Assembly (NCBI RefSeq): GCF_027483985.1
Contig: NZ_JAIXTJ010000008.1
Coordinates: 1-64,000, forward strand
DNA: 64,000 nt
Direction of reading: 5' to 3'
DNA from: Flavobacterium sp.
GTDB taxonomy: Bacteria; Bacteroidota; Bacteroidia; Flavobacteriales; Flavobacteriaceae
A program made the translations under genes and the position numbers. This document shows positions 40,278 through 48,755 of the stretch, one piece after another. The notes beneath the pieces were generated by a model. It was not told the DNA's origin. It saw only the letters and a list, made by a program, of their open reading frames with translations, and ran no database searches. Within the stretch, counting starts at the first letter, position 1; the number at the start of each line of letters is the position of its first letter.

Positions 40278-43200
40278 TTAGTTTAATTTAAAATTCAAAT
40301 TCATCTTCTCTAATTCCTCTAATAATTCTTTAGAAATTTTGACTTTGAGCTTTCTGCTTTTCATTTCTAATGAAGTTACTTTTCGTAGTTCTTCGACTTC
40401 GGTTTTAACGCTTTGAATTGGTAATTCGTCTAAATGTTCTCCATCAGATTCTAGTTCCATTTCATCCATTTCAATTTCAGAATCTTCGTCAGATTCAGTT
40501 GAAATAATTTCGGTTTTGGCTGGAATTGTTTCGATGGTTCGTTTTACTATTTCAGTTTCTACTACTTCAAAATCTACTTGTTTATCACCTTCATTCGCTT
40601 TAAAAACCGCACTTAATTGTTGCATCAAATTTTCTTTTAAATCGGATATATTCAGTTGAATTGCTAATTTTTTTGCGAAAGTTGGTAAAACATCGGCTAA
40701 TAACTTGGCATCGATAAAATTTATTTGTGGATCAGATTTTTTTCCAGTTTCACGATTTACCCAACCATCTTTGACGTGGATTTTGAAATAAATGAATTGA
40801 TTATTAACCAAAAAATGACGGAACTTTAAATATTCTTCATTAAAAATTCTAAAATCGTGACTTTCGTCATAGCCTTCTAGCGTGAACATCGCCCAATCCT
40901 TTCCGTTTTTACCTGTTCGATATTGCACATTAGTAACAATTCCGCCAAAGGTTAGATTTTTTCCAATTAAATTTCCTAAACCCTTTAAATGCGTCAACTT
41001 AACATTGCAGAAATAGTTCATTTCAAATCGATAATCGTCAAGCGGATGACCCGAAATGTAAATTCCAACCACTTCTTTTTCTTTGGCTAATTTTTCCATT
41101 GTACTCCATTCTTCGCAAGGTGGTACAATTGGTTCGGCAATTTGAACATCGCTGGCTTCACCAAATAAACTTACTTGCGATGAATTTTCGTTTTCTTGAA
41201 ACTTAGAGCCAAATCGGATGGCTTTTTCTAAAAATGTAATTCCTTCACCTTCAATATGGAAATATTGCGCTCGATGAGTATCTGTAAAACAATCAAAACC
41301 ACCGGCAAAAGCCAAACTTTCAAACGCTTTTTTATTAGCAGAACGCAAATCAATTTTTTTAGCCAAATCGAAAATGGATTTATAACGAGCTTCTTTTCTA
41401 TTTTGAACTATAGTATCCACTGCATTAGCTCCAACTCCTTTAACAGCGCCCATTCCGAACCGAACAGCATTGTTTTCGTTTACCGTAAATTTATAAAACG
41501 ATTCGTTTACATCTGGACCTAAAACTTGCAAGCCCATACGTTTACATTCTTCCATAAAAAAGGAAACCTGCTTGATGTCGTTCATATTATTTGACAAAAC
41601 CGCAGCCATATATTCCGCAGGATAATGCGCTTTTAGATAAGCCGTTTGATAAGCAATCCAAGCGTAACAAGTGGAATGCGATTTATTGAAGGCGTAACTT
41701 GCAAAAGCTTCCCAATCTTTCCAAATCTTTTCTAAAACAGTAGCATCGTGACCTTTGGCTGCAGCTTGTTCTATAAATTTAGGTTTCATTTTGTCCAACG
41801 TAGCACGGTCTTTTTTACCCATTGCTTTACGTAAAACGTCGGCATCACCTTTAGAGAAATCGGCTAACGATTGTGACAAAAGCATTACTTGCTCTTGATA
41901 AACGGTAATTCCATAAGTTTCGCCCAAATATTCTGCACAAGCATCTAAATCATATTTTATTTCTTCTTCGCCATTTTTTCTTCGGACAAATGAAGGAATA
42001 TATTCTAATGGTCCAGGACGATATAGGGCGTTCATCGCAATCAAATCACCAAAAACAGTTGGCTTTAAATCGCGAAGATATTTTTGCATTCCAGGTGATT
42101 CGTATTGAAAAATTCCCACGGTTTCACCTCTTTGGAACAATTCATAAGTTTTAACATCATCAATTGGAAAAGTATCTGGATCTAATTGAATTCCGGTTCT
42201 GTACTTTACTAATTTGACGGTATCTTTTATTAAGGTAAGGGTTTTCAAACCCAAGAAGTCCATTTTTAGTAATCCGGCACTTTCTGCAACTGAGTTGTCA
42301 AATTGGGTTACATATAAATCAGAATCTTTGGCTGTTGTAACTGGAACGAAATTGGTAATATCACTTGGCGTAATAATTACACCACAAGCGTGAATTCCGG
42401 TATTACGAAGTGAACCTTCTAAAACTTTAGCTTGTTGAATGGTTTCACCTGATAATTCTCCGTCGTTTGCAATTGCAATTAATTCTTTTACTCTATCAAA
42501 TTCATCAGAACGTAATGCTTTTTTAACATCTTCTTCTTTTTCGGAAATGAATCGTGCCAAATTCCATTTAGAAGGCATCATACCTGGAATTAGCTTTGCA
42601 ATTCTATCAGCTTCAAAAAGAGGTAAATCTAATACACGAGCGGTGTCACGAATAGCCGATTTAGTTGCCATTTTACCATAAGTAATAATTTGAGCAACTT
42701 GATTAGAACCATATTTTTTGATTACATAATCCATCACACGACCACGACCTTCATCATCAAAATCGATATCAATATCGGGCATCGAAACCCTGTCAGGATT
42801 TAAAAATCTCTCAAAAAGCAAATCGTATTTGATTGGATCAATATTGGTAATTCCTAAACAATATGCCACTGCAGAACCTGCAGCAGAACCACGACCTGGT
42901 CCGACGGAAACATCCATTTTTCGTGCTTCGGCAATGAAATCTTGCACAATTAAGAAATAACCAGGATAACCCGAATTGGATATCGTTAATAACTCAAAAT
43001 CAAGTCGTTCTTGAATTGCTGGAGTTATTTCGCCATAACGTTTTTCTGCTCCTAACATTGTTAAGTGACGGAGATAAGCATTCTCACCACGAACACCACC
43101 ATCAACTTCATCTTCGGTATTTATAAATTCATCTGGAATGGCGTATTTTGGCAATAAAACATCACGGTAAAGCGAATAGGTTTCAACTTTATCAATAATT

Positions 43201-44840
43201 TCTTGAATCGTAATAATTGCCTCAGGTAAATCTTGAAATAATTTTTTCATCTCTTCCTCCGATTTGAAATAATATTCCTGATTTGGCAATCCATAACGAT
43301 AACCTCGTCCTCGACCTATTGGCGTAGCTTGTTTTTCACCATCTTTTACACATAACAAAATATCATGTGCGTTGGCGTCTTCTTTGTTTACGTAGTAAGT
43401 ATTGTTAGTTGCAACTAATTTAACATTGTGTTTTTGTGCAAATTCAATCAAGGTTTTATTCACTCGGTTTTCATCTTCTTGATTGTGACGCATTATCTCT
43501 AGGTAAAAATCATCGCCAAATTGAGATTTCCACCAAACTAGTGCTTCTTCGGCTTGGTTTTCACCGATGTTTAGAATCTTACTTGGAATTTCACCATATA
43601 AATTTCCTGATAAAACAATAATATCTTCTTTGTATTGTTCGACTACCGTTTTATCAATTCTTGGCACATAGTAAAATCCATCGATATATGCTATTGATGC
43701 CATTTTGGCTAAATTGTGATAGCCTTTTTTATTTTTAGCAAGTAAAACTACTTGATATCCGTTGTCTTTTTTGGTTTTATCCTTATGGTTGTCGCAGATG
43801 TTGAATTCGCATCCTACAATGGGTTTGATTTCGCAATCGGTTGGTTCTTCACCTGCTTCAATTGCCGCTTCAATTTTGGGCTTAACCGCTTTGTTATGAT
43901 TCATAACGGCACTCACAAAATGAAATGCTCCCATCATATTTCCGGTATCGGTCATACTCACTGCTGGCATTTTATGTTTAGCAGCAGCAGCAACCAAAGC
44001 AGGAATTGCGATGGTAGATTGTAATACAGAAAACTGAGAATGATTGTGAAGATGAGCAAATTTGGAATGCTTAAAATCTTTTTTGTCTTCGTCAGAAATT
44101 TTTGTTTGAACCGTTTCGTTTTCAACTTTTTGAAGTTTCTGTCTTATCTGGTCAGAAGCTTCTTTTAAATTGATGTGTTTGAGACCAATTAACTGAATTG
44201 ATCTTGGGTTTTTAAGTTGAAAATCTTCAAAATATTCCTGTTCAACTTCAAGTTCTTGTTTGGTAAAAGTTTCGTTACGAATTAATTCAAAAAAACAACG
44301 TGTGGTTGCTTCAACATCGGCAGTTGCGTTGTGGGCTTCTGCAAATGGTTCGTTAAAAAGATATTGATGTAATTCGGTTAATGTGGGTAATTTAAATTTT
44401 CCTCCGCGTCCGCCTGGGAGTTTTAACAATGATGCCGTTACTTCGGTACAAGTATCTAAAATTGGCATTGAAGCCATTGGAGATTGGATTCCCATTCTGT
44501 AGAATTCACATCCCATAATGTTTACGTCAAAACCGACGTTTTGCCCAACAATAAATTTAGCTTTGGATAAAGCGATATTAAATTTCTCCAACATTTCTTT
44601 AAGTTGGATACCGTTTTGTTGTGCTAATTCGGTTGATATTCCGTGAATGCGTTCGGCATCATATGGAATATTAAACCCATCAGGGTTGATTAAATAATCT
44701 TGATGTTCGACAAGGTTTCCCATCTCGTCGTGCAATTGCCAAGCGATTTGGATACATCTTGGCCAATTGTTGGTATCGGTAATTGGTGCGGCCCAACTTT
44801 TAGGTAAACCTGTGGTTTCGGTATCGAAGATTAAATACAT
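40278..44840 (-). CDS. dnaE: DNA polymerase III alpha subunit with N-terminal exonuclease domain
   Basis: 1520 residues, longer than E. coli DnaE (about 1160) because a DEDDh exonuclease is fused at the front. Residues 1-185 show the motifs FDTETTGLP, NVGFDVN and HNATADVEAT. Then a PHP domain (HLHNHSQFSVL...), polymerase palm with PDIDIDFDDEGR, fingers, helix-hairpin-helix region, OB fold and C-terminal tail. The PHP loop reads MTDTGNMMGA where metal-binding versions have TDHGN, so the PHP is probably not an active proofreader. Main replicative polymerase. Start follows the usual MYLIFDTETTG. Confidence 0.95.
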   Translation of the reverse strand: MYLIFDTETTGLPKSWAAPITDTNNWPRCIQIAWQLHDEMGNLVEHQDYLINPDGFNIPYDAERIHGISTELAQQNGIQLKEMLEKFNIALSKAKFIVGQNVGFDVNIMGCEFYRMGIQSPMASMPILDTCTEVTASLLKLPGGRGGKFKLPTLTELHQYLFNEPFAEAHNATADVEATTRCFFELIRNETFTKQELEVEQEYFEDFQLKNPRSIQLIGLKHINLKEASDQIRQKLQKVENETVQTKISDEDKKDFKHSKFAHLHNHSQFSVLQSTIAIPALVAAAAKHKMPAVSMTDTGNMMGAFHFVSAVMNHNKAVKPKIEAAIEAGEEPTDCEIKPIVGCEFNICDNHKDKTKKDNGYQVVLLAKNKKGYHNLAKMASIAYIDGFYYVPRIDKTVVEQYKEDIIVLSGNLYGEIPSKILNIGENQAEEALVWWKSQFGDDFYLEIMRHNQEDENRVNKTLIEFAQKHNVKLVATNNTYYVNKEDANAHDILLCVKDGEKQATPIGRGRGYRYGLPNQEYYFKSEEEMKKLFQDLPEAIITIQEIIDKVETYSLYRDVLLPKYAIPDEFINTEDEVDGGVRGENAYLRHLTMLGAEKRYGEITPAIQERLDFELLTISNSGYPGYFLIVQDFIAEARKMDVSVGPGRGSAAGSAVAYCLGITNIDPIKYDLLFERFLNPDRVSMPDIDIDFDDEGRGRVMDYVIKKYGSNQVAQIITYGKMATKSAIRDTARVLDLPLFEADRIAKLIPGMMPSKWNLARFISEKEEDVKKALRSDEFDRVKELIAIANDGELSGETIQQAKVLEGSLRNTGIHACGVIITPSDITNFVPVTTAKDSDLYVTQFDNSVAESAGLLKMDFLGLKTLTLIKDTVKLVKYRTGIQLDPDTFPIDDVKTYELFQRGETVGIFQYESPGMQKYLRDLKPTVFGDLIAMNALYRPGPLEYIPSFVRRKNGEEEIKYDLDACAEYLGETYGITVYQEQVMLLSQSLADFSKGDADVLRKAMGKKDRATLDKMKPKFIEQAAAKGHDATVLEKIWKDWEAFASYAFNKSHSTCYAWIAYQTAYLKAHYPAEYMAAVLSNNMNDIKQVSFFMEECKRMGLQVLGPDVNESFYKFTVNENNAVRFGMGAVKGVGANAVDTIVQNRKEARYKSIFDLAKKIDLRSANKKAFESLAFAGGFDCFTDTHRAQYFHIEGEGITFLEKAIRFGSKFQENENSSQVSLFGEASDVQIAEPIVPPCEEWSTMEKLAKEKEVVGIYISGHPLDDYRFEMNYFCNVKLTHLKGLGNLIGKNLTFGGIVTNVQYRTGKNGKDWAMFTLEGYDESHDFRIFNEEYLKFRHFLVNNQFIYFKIHVKDGWVNRETGKKSDPQINFIDAKLLADVLPTFAKKLAIQLNISDLKENLMQQLSAVFKANEGDKQVDFEVVETEIVKRTIETIPAKTEIISTESDEDSEIEMDEMELESDGEHLDELPIQSVKTEVEELRKVTSLEMKSRKLKVKISKELLEELEKMNLNFKLN

Positions 44841-44972
44841 CTGAAAGTAATTAGTGATAAGTGAATAGTAATTAGCAAGAAAAAAACTAATTAATAATTA
44901 CATTTTCAAAAGTACATTTTAAGGAAGAGATTGTCAATTTTAGTTATTAACAAAAAGAAAAATGGTTTGCTA

Positions 44973-45063
44973 TTTAGCCCTGATGCAAGGGAAAATCCTA
45001 CTATTGTTGCTTACGAGAACCTCAGGCAACAAAAGTAGCTTTGGAAAGGTAGCAGGAAAAAGG
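44973..45063 (+). repeat. Structured intergenic element, copy 4
   Basis: In the 374-nt gene-free spacer 44841-45214. It begins TTTAGCCCTGATGCAAG and carries GGAAAATCCTACT and the hairpin GTTGC / GCAAC around CGAGAACCTCAG, then GTAGCAGGAAAAAGGATTAC. The rest of the spacer holds AGTAATTAGTGATAAG repeats (44846-44875), a REP-like palindrome and the terminator of the RRM gene. Confidence 0.62.
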
Positions 45064-45107
45064 ATTACAGATAAAACCCAAACAATCCGCTCTTGAAACA
45101 AATTTTA

Positions 45108-45157
45108 ATGGAGAATCTGAACAAAGTTCTAATTGAGATTCTGAAACAAGTTCAGAG
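45108..45157 (+). repeat. REP-like palindrome variant
   Basis: GAGATTCTGAAACAAGTTCAGAGT resembles the palindromes at 31.8 and 32.2 kb with ATTCTGAA in place of ATGCTGAA; a related half (GAATCTGAACAAAG) lies just before. No GIY-YIG gene is nearby. Confidence 0.6.
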
Positions 45158-45161
45158 TAAA

Positions 45162-45192
45162 AAAAAACCATTCGAATTCTCGAATGGTTTTT
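45162..45192 (-). terminator. Terminator of the RRM gene
   Basis: A 12-bp perfect stem (AAAACCATTCGA / TCGAATGGTTTT) with a 4-nt loop, followed by T-run on the minus strand. Confidence 0.85.
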
Positions 45193-45214
45193 GTAGTATA
45201 ATAAGTTTGAAAAA

Positions 45215-45589
45215 CTAGTATCTTCCTCTGTTACCGCCACCACTGTTTCTATCGTTGTAGCTTGAACCACCACCACGAGAATTACCACCACCGTTGTAAC
45301 CACCACCACTTGGACGGTTGTTAGAAAAAGATTTTCTTTCTCCTTCTGGTTTTGGTTCTGATTTGTTTACTACAATTGTACGACCTTCAACAGAAGCACC
45401 GTTCAATTCAGTAATTGCTTTTTCAGCTTCTTCATCGTTTTCCATTTCAACAAAACCGAAACCTTTACTTCTTCCAGTAAATTTATCAGTAATAATTTTA
45501 ACAGAACTAACCGATCCGTACACTTCAAAAGACTCTCTTAAATCTGCTTCCTCAATACTCCAAGGAAGACTTCCAACAAAAATGTTCAT
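45215..45589 (-). CDS. RRM-type RNA-binding protein with glycine-rich tail
   Basis: 124 residues. A single RRM (1-78) shows RNP2 MNIFVGSLP and RNP1 KGFGFVEM. It is followed by a Gly/Asn/Arg/Ser-rich tail (about 92-124) like those of cyanobacterial and Bacteroidota Rbp proteins. Such proteins bind single-stranded RNA and are often cold- or stress-induced. Own promoter-like box TACCTTTG and terminator. Confidence 0.93.
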   Translation of the reverse strand: MNIFVGSLPWSIEEADLRESFEVYGSVSSVKIITDKFTGRSKGFGFVEMENDEEAEKAITELNGASVEGRTIVVNKSEPKPEGERKSFSNNRPSGGGYNGGGNSRGGGSSYNDRNSGGGNRGRY

Positions 45590-45611
45590 AATTTTATTTT
45601 AAAATTCCTGT

Positions 45612-45619
45612 CAAAGGTA
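45612..45619 (-). promoter_or_regulatory. Candidate -7 box TACCTTTG of the RRM gene
   Basis: TACCTTTG on the minus strand matches TAnnTTTG and lies 22 nt before the ATG. Confidence 0.5.
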
Positions 45620-45672
45620 CACTAAATAAAATGTAATCTACTACTAATTAGATATTAATTATTATTTTAACA

Positions 45673-45705
45673 AAAAAGCCATCCGAAAAATCAAATGGCT
45701 TTGTA
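45673..45705 (-). terminator. Terminator after the lipoprotein gene
   Basis: AAGCCAT / ATGGCTT stem with a 12-nt loop, followed by T-run on the minus strand. Confidence 0.7.
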
Positions 45706-45722
45706 TAAAATATTTTAATTAT

Positions 45723-46469
45723 TTAGGGTGCTGGAATAATTGGAATTCTATAAAACGTTCCGTTTCTGAAATTAACTAATTCTCCACCAAGAGGATTGTT
45801 ATTAGCATTTACAGCATTGAACTTGAATGTTCCTGTTATTGTATCACCGATTTCGGTTATTATTACTTCTCCATTACTTCCTTCAACATTAAGTACTCTA
45901 ACTTTAGCGTTATTTCCTCCACCAGTTATTGTTATTACATCTCCAGCTTTATATCCGTTTCCTGGTGAAGCTACTTTTACAGAAGTTACAACGCCACTAG
46001 CATTTGTAATTAAACTAAGTGTTAATCCAGAACCTGTTCCTCCAGTTGTTGCATGCGAACTATTGCAAGCATAACCACCATCTAACAACACACAATCTGA
46101 CGTATAACCTGTTCCGCCAGCTATAATTTGATTGCTAATGTTTGCAACTGGACCATTAACGATTTTGGTCTCGTAATACAACTCAACATCGTCAAAAGAA
46201 GAAGAGTAAGTTGCTACGGTATTTTGATTTGTTGTTCCAAAAAAATAGGTTCCTTTGGCCGAACTTGCAATATCAATTTCAACTTCTTCATCTTGAGCAA
46301 GTGCAACTAAAGTGATAGAACCATTAGCATTTTTATAGGCTTTGACGTCGATTCCGTTAAAAAAGACATCATCACGATAAGCCTGTAACGCCGGATTACT
46401 AAATTTAATTTCTTCGCTACACGAAATCAGAAGAATCGCAACTAAAAATATTGAAATTATTTTTTTCAT
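45723..46469 (-). CDS. Lipoprotein (DUF6252-like) with an inserted phage-like beta domain
   Basis: 248 residues. The signal peptide ends in the lipobox LLISC (residue 17 Cys). Residues 20-95 and 205-248 look like one domain of a Bacteroidota lipoprotein family (close to DUF6252: ...FFNGIDVKAY..., GTFYF/GTFKFN). Between them (about 112-200) is a Gly-rich module with GGTGYTSD and GNGYKAGDVITITGG, of the kind seen in phage tail and neck fibres. The insertion is in frame. Function unknown. Confidence 0.7.
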   Translation of the reverse strand: MKKIISIFLVAILLISCSEEIKFSNPALQAYRDDVFFNGIDVKAYKNANGSITLVALAQDEEVEIDIASSAKGTYFFGTTNQNTVATYSSSFDDVELYYETKIVNGPVANISNQIIAGGTGYTSDCVLLDGGYACNSSHATTGGTGSGLTLSLITNASGVVTSVKVASPGNGYKAGDVITITGGGNNAKVRVLNVEGSNGEVIITEIGDTITGTFKFNAVNANNNPLGGELVNFRNGTFYRIPIIPAP

Positions 46470-46571
46470 TTTAAATATATATTACAACCACAAAAATAAC
46501 TTTTTTCATCAAATGACCTACATTTTTTAACTAAAATTCATTTGAAACTAATTTTTATTTCTTGTATTAGT

Positions 46572-46627
46572 TTGAATGAAAAAGTTTTATATCTTTGCAC
46601 CCTTAAATAACCGAGGTCGAGAACCTC
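46572..46627 (+). promoter_or_regulatory. rpsP promoter and leader hairpin
   Basis: TTG (46572-46574), 15 nt, then TATCTTTG (46590-46597), matching TAnnTTTG. The leader holds a small stem-loop GAGGT-CGAGA-ACCTC (46613-46627) before the ATG at 46646. Confidence 0.65.
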
Positions 46628-46645
46628 AAATTAATCAAAAAGATT

Positions 46646-47209
46646 ATGTCAGTAAAAATTAGATTACAAAGACACGGTAAAAAACAAAAACCATTTTACT
46701 GGATCGTTGCGGCTGATGCTCGCGCTAAAAGAGATGGTAGATTCCTTGAAAAATTAGGAACTTACAATCCAAACACCAATCCTGCTACTATTGATTTAAA
46801 CCTTGACAAAGCTGTTCAATGGTTACACAATGGTGCTCAACCAACAGATACTGCAAGAGCAATTCTTTCTTACAAAGGTGCTTTATTGAAGCATCACCTA
46901 GATGGTGGAATTCGTAAAGGTGCTTTAACTCAAGAACAAGCTGATGCAAAATTAGCTGCTTGGATTGAAGAAAAAGCTGGAAAAGTTGATGCTAAAAAAG
47001 ACGGATTGTCTAAAAAGCAAGCTGAAGCTAAAGCTAAAGCATTAAAAGCTGAAGTTGCTGCTAATGAAAAACGTGCAAATGCTGCTGCTGAAGCTGCAAA
47101 AGCATTAGAAGCAGAAGCTGCTGCTGAAGAAGAAGTTGCAGTTGAGGAAACTCCAGCTGTAGAAGAAGCTCCAGCTACTGATGAAGCTAGCGAACAAACA
47201 GAAGCTTAA
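46646..47209 (+). CDS. rpsP: 30S ribosomal protein S16, extended form
   Basis: 187 residues. The S16 core (1-85: VKIRLQRHGKKQKPFYWIV, GRFLEKLGTYNP) is followed by a roughly 100-residue Ala/Lys then Glu-rich tail. Bacteroidota S16 proteins are known to carry such acidic extensions; E. coli S16 has 82 residues. Small-subunit assembly protein. Followed 12 nt later by rimM, the usual order. Confidence 0.96.
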   Translation: MSVKIRLQRHGKKQKPFYWIVAADARAKRDGRFLEKLGTYNPNTNPATIDLNLDKAVQWLHNGAQPTDTARAILSYKGALLKHHLDGGIRKGALTQEQADAKLAAWIEEKAGKVDAKKDGLSKKQAEAKAKALKAEVAANEKRANAAAEAAKALEAEAAAEEEVAVEETPAVEEAPATDEASEQTEA

Positions 47210-47221
47210 TTTAATGCGATA

Positions 47222-47746
47222 ATGCAAAAAGAAGATTGTTTCTATTTAGGCAAAATCGCTAAAAAATTTAGTTTCAAAGGCGAAGTTCTGATTTATTTAG
47301 ATACTGATGAACCTGAGCTATATGAAGATATGGAATCGGTTTTTGTTGACTTCAACAAAAACTTGATTCCATTTTTTATTGAAAATTCTAATTTACATAA
47401 AGGCGATTTCCTTAGAGTTAAGTTTGAAGATGTGGATAATGAAGAACAAGCGGACGAAATTATCAATTGTGACATTTACCTTCCGCTAACGATGTTGCCA
47501 AAACTTGAAGGCAACAAATTTTATTTTCACGAAGTTATAGGTTTTGAAATAGAAGACCAACGATTAGGCGTTTTTGGAAAAATCGTTTCTATAAACGACA
47601 CCTCAGCACAACCATTATTTGAAGTTGTTAACGGAAATGTAGAAATTCTTGTTCCGATGATTGATCAGTTTTTGGTTCAAATCGACAGAGATAACAAAAA
47701 AGTTATAATGGATTTGCCAGAAGGCTTGGTGGAAATGTACTTGTAG
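47222..47746 (+). CDS. rimM: Ribosome maturation factor RimM
   Basis: 174 residues: N-terminal beta-barrel (FYLGKIAKKFSFKGEVLIYL) and C-terminal PRC-barrel (GKIVSINDTSAQPLFEV, ILVPMIDQFLV). It helps assemble the head of the 30S subunit through S19. Co-transcribed with rpsP. Confidence 0.94.
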   Translation: MQKEDCFYLGKIAKKFSFKGEVLIYLDTDEPELYEDMESVFVDFNKNLIPFFIENSNLHKGDFLRVKFEDVDNEEQADEIINCDIYLPLTMLPKLEGNKFYFHEVIGFEIEDQRLGVFGKIVSINDTSAQPLFEVVNGNVEILVPMIDQFLVQIDRDNKKVIMDLPEGLVEMYL

Positions 47747-47785
47747 TTTTCAATCGTAGTCACAGTTTTCAGAATTCTTAAATCA

Positions 47786-47815
47786 ACAATCGTTAATCTT
47801 CAATCGTTAATCATT
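47786..47815. repeat. Short tandem repeat, CAATCGTTAATCTT type
   Basis: TCGTTAATCTTCAATCGTTAATC with a further related copy before it; the complement of the repeat at 31.0 kb. It abuts the start codon of the methyltransferase. Confidence 0.55.
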
Positions 47816-48523
47816 TTGTTTACATTCAAACAATTTACTGTTCAGCAAGACAAATGCGCTATGAAAATTGGCACAGACAGTGTTTTGCTTGGTGCTTGGT
47901 GTCCGATTGATAACAATCCGTTTTCGGTTTTAGATATTGGAGCTGGTACCGGAATTCTTTCTTTAATGTTGGCACAAAGAAGCAATGCCGAACAAATTGA
48001 TTCGTTAGAAATTGATGAAGAAGCCTACGAACAATGTGTAGAAAACTATGAAAGCTCTCCTTGGAGTGATCGCTTATTTTGTTTTCACGCAGGTTTAGAT
48101 GAATTTATTGACGAACCTGAAGATGAATACGACATCATAATTTCAAATCCACCGTTTTATTCGGAAGATTTTAAAACTAATTCTGCTCAAAGAGATTTAG
48201 CAAGATTTCAAGACGCAATGCCTTTTGAAGATTTAGTTGAAGCAGCTGATTTGTTATTATCTGAAAACGGAATTTTTGCTGTGATCATTCCTTTTAAAGA
48301 AGAAGAACGATTTATTGATTTATGTGCCGAAGTAGAACTTTTTCCTGTGAAAGTTACTCGCGTAAAAGGTTCACACACCACACCTATTGTTAGAAGTTTA
48401 TTAGCTTTTAAAAGATACGAACTTTCTGTTTTAACAGCCGACGAATTGGTTATTGAAATCAACCGTCACGAGTATACTGATGATTACATCAATCTTACTA
48501 GAGATTTTTACTTAAAGATGTAA
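47816..48523 (+). CDS. trmN6: tRNA1(Val) adenine-37 N6-methyltransferase
   Basis: 235 residues. The SAM-binding VLDIGAGTGILSLML and the amino-methyltransferase signature NPPF (ISNPPFYSEDF) are clear. The family N-terminus FKQFTxQQDxCAMKIGTD begins two codons after a TTG at 47816, and no ATG is available upstream, so TTG is taken as start. Methylates A37 of tRNA(Val). Confidence 0.9.
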   Translation: MFTFKQFTVQQDKCAMKIGTDSVLLGAWCPIDNNPFSVLDIGAGTGILSLMLAQRSNAEQIDSLEIDEEAYEQCVENYESSPWSDRLFCFHAGLDEFIDEPEDEYDIIISNPPFYSEDFKTNSAQRDLARFQDAMPFEDLVEAADLLLSENGIFAVIIPFKEEERFIDLCAEVELFPVKVTRVKGSHTTPIVRSLLAFKRYELSVLTADELVIEINRHEYTDDYINLTRDFYLKM

Positions 48524-48655
48524 CCCTCGCCCAGATTACTTCACATTGTATTTATTTTTCATTTGAGTTCAGTGAACTTCGTTTGAAGCGGCATCCTTTT
48601 TCTTTTTTCTTTAAAAAGAAAAAGATAAAGCGAATAGCTGGAAATAGCTTCAAAA
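48523..48655 (+). repeat. Structured intergenic element, copy 5
   Basis: Begins CCCTCGCCCAGAT and contains GAACTTCGTTTGAAGCGGCATCC, then a long T/A hairpin (CTTTTTCTTT... / AAAGAAAAAG) and GCGAATAGCTGGAAATAGC. The CTTCGTTTGAAG block also occurs, inverted, in copy 1. Confidence 0.62.
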
Positions 48656-48693
48656 AATAACAAACGTTGAACAATTACTCAAATATGTTTTCA

Positions 48694-48701
48694 TAACTTT
48701 G
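48694..48701 (+). promoter_or_regulatory. Candidate -7 box TAACTTTG of the acyl-CoA dehydrogenase gene
   Basis: TAACTTTG matches TAnnTTTG, 54 nt before the ATG; the nearest upstream TTG is 24 nt away, slightly far. Confidence 0.5.
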
Positions 48702-48755
48702 CAAACGTTTTCGTGAAATCGATATATATCATAAAACATTACAATATACAATAAT

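Noticed and set aside
45022..45309. Minus-strand open frame of 95 codons rich in Val and Ser
   Set aside because: Its 5' part is a frame-shifted reading of the Gly-rich tail of the RRM gene and the rest covers repeats and a terminator.
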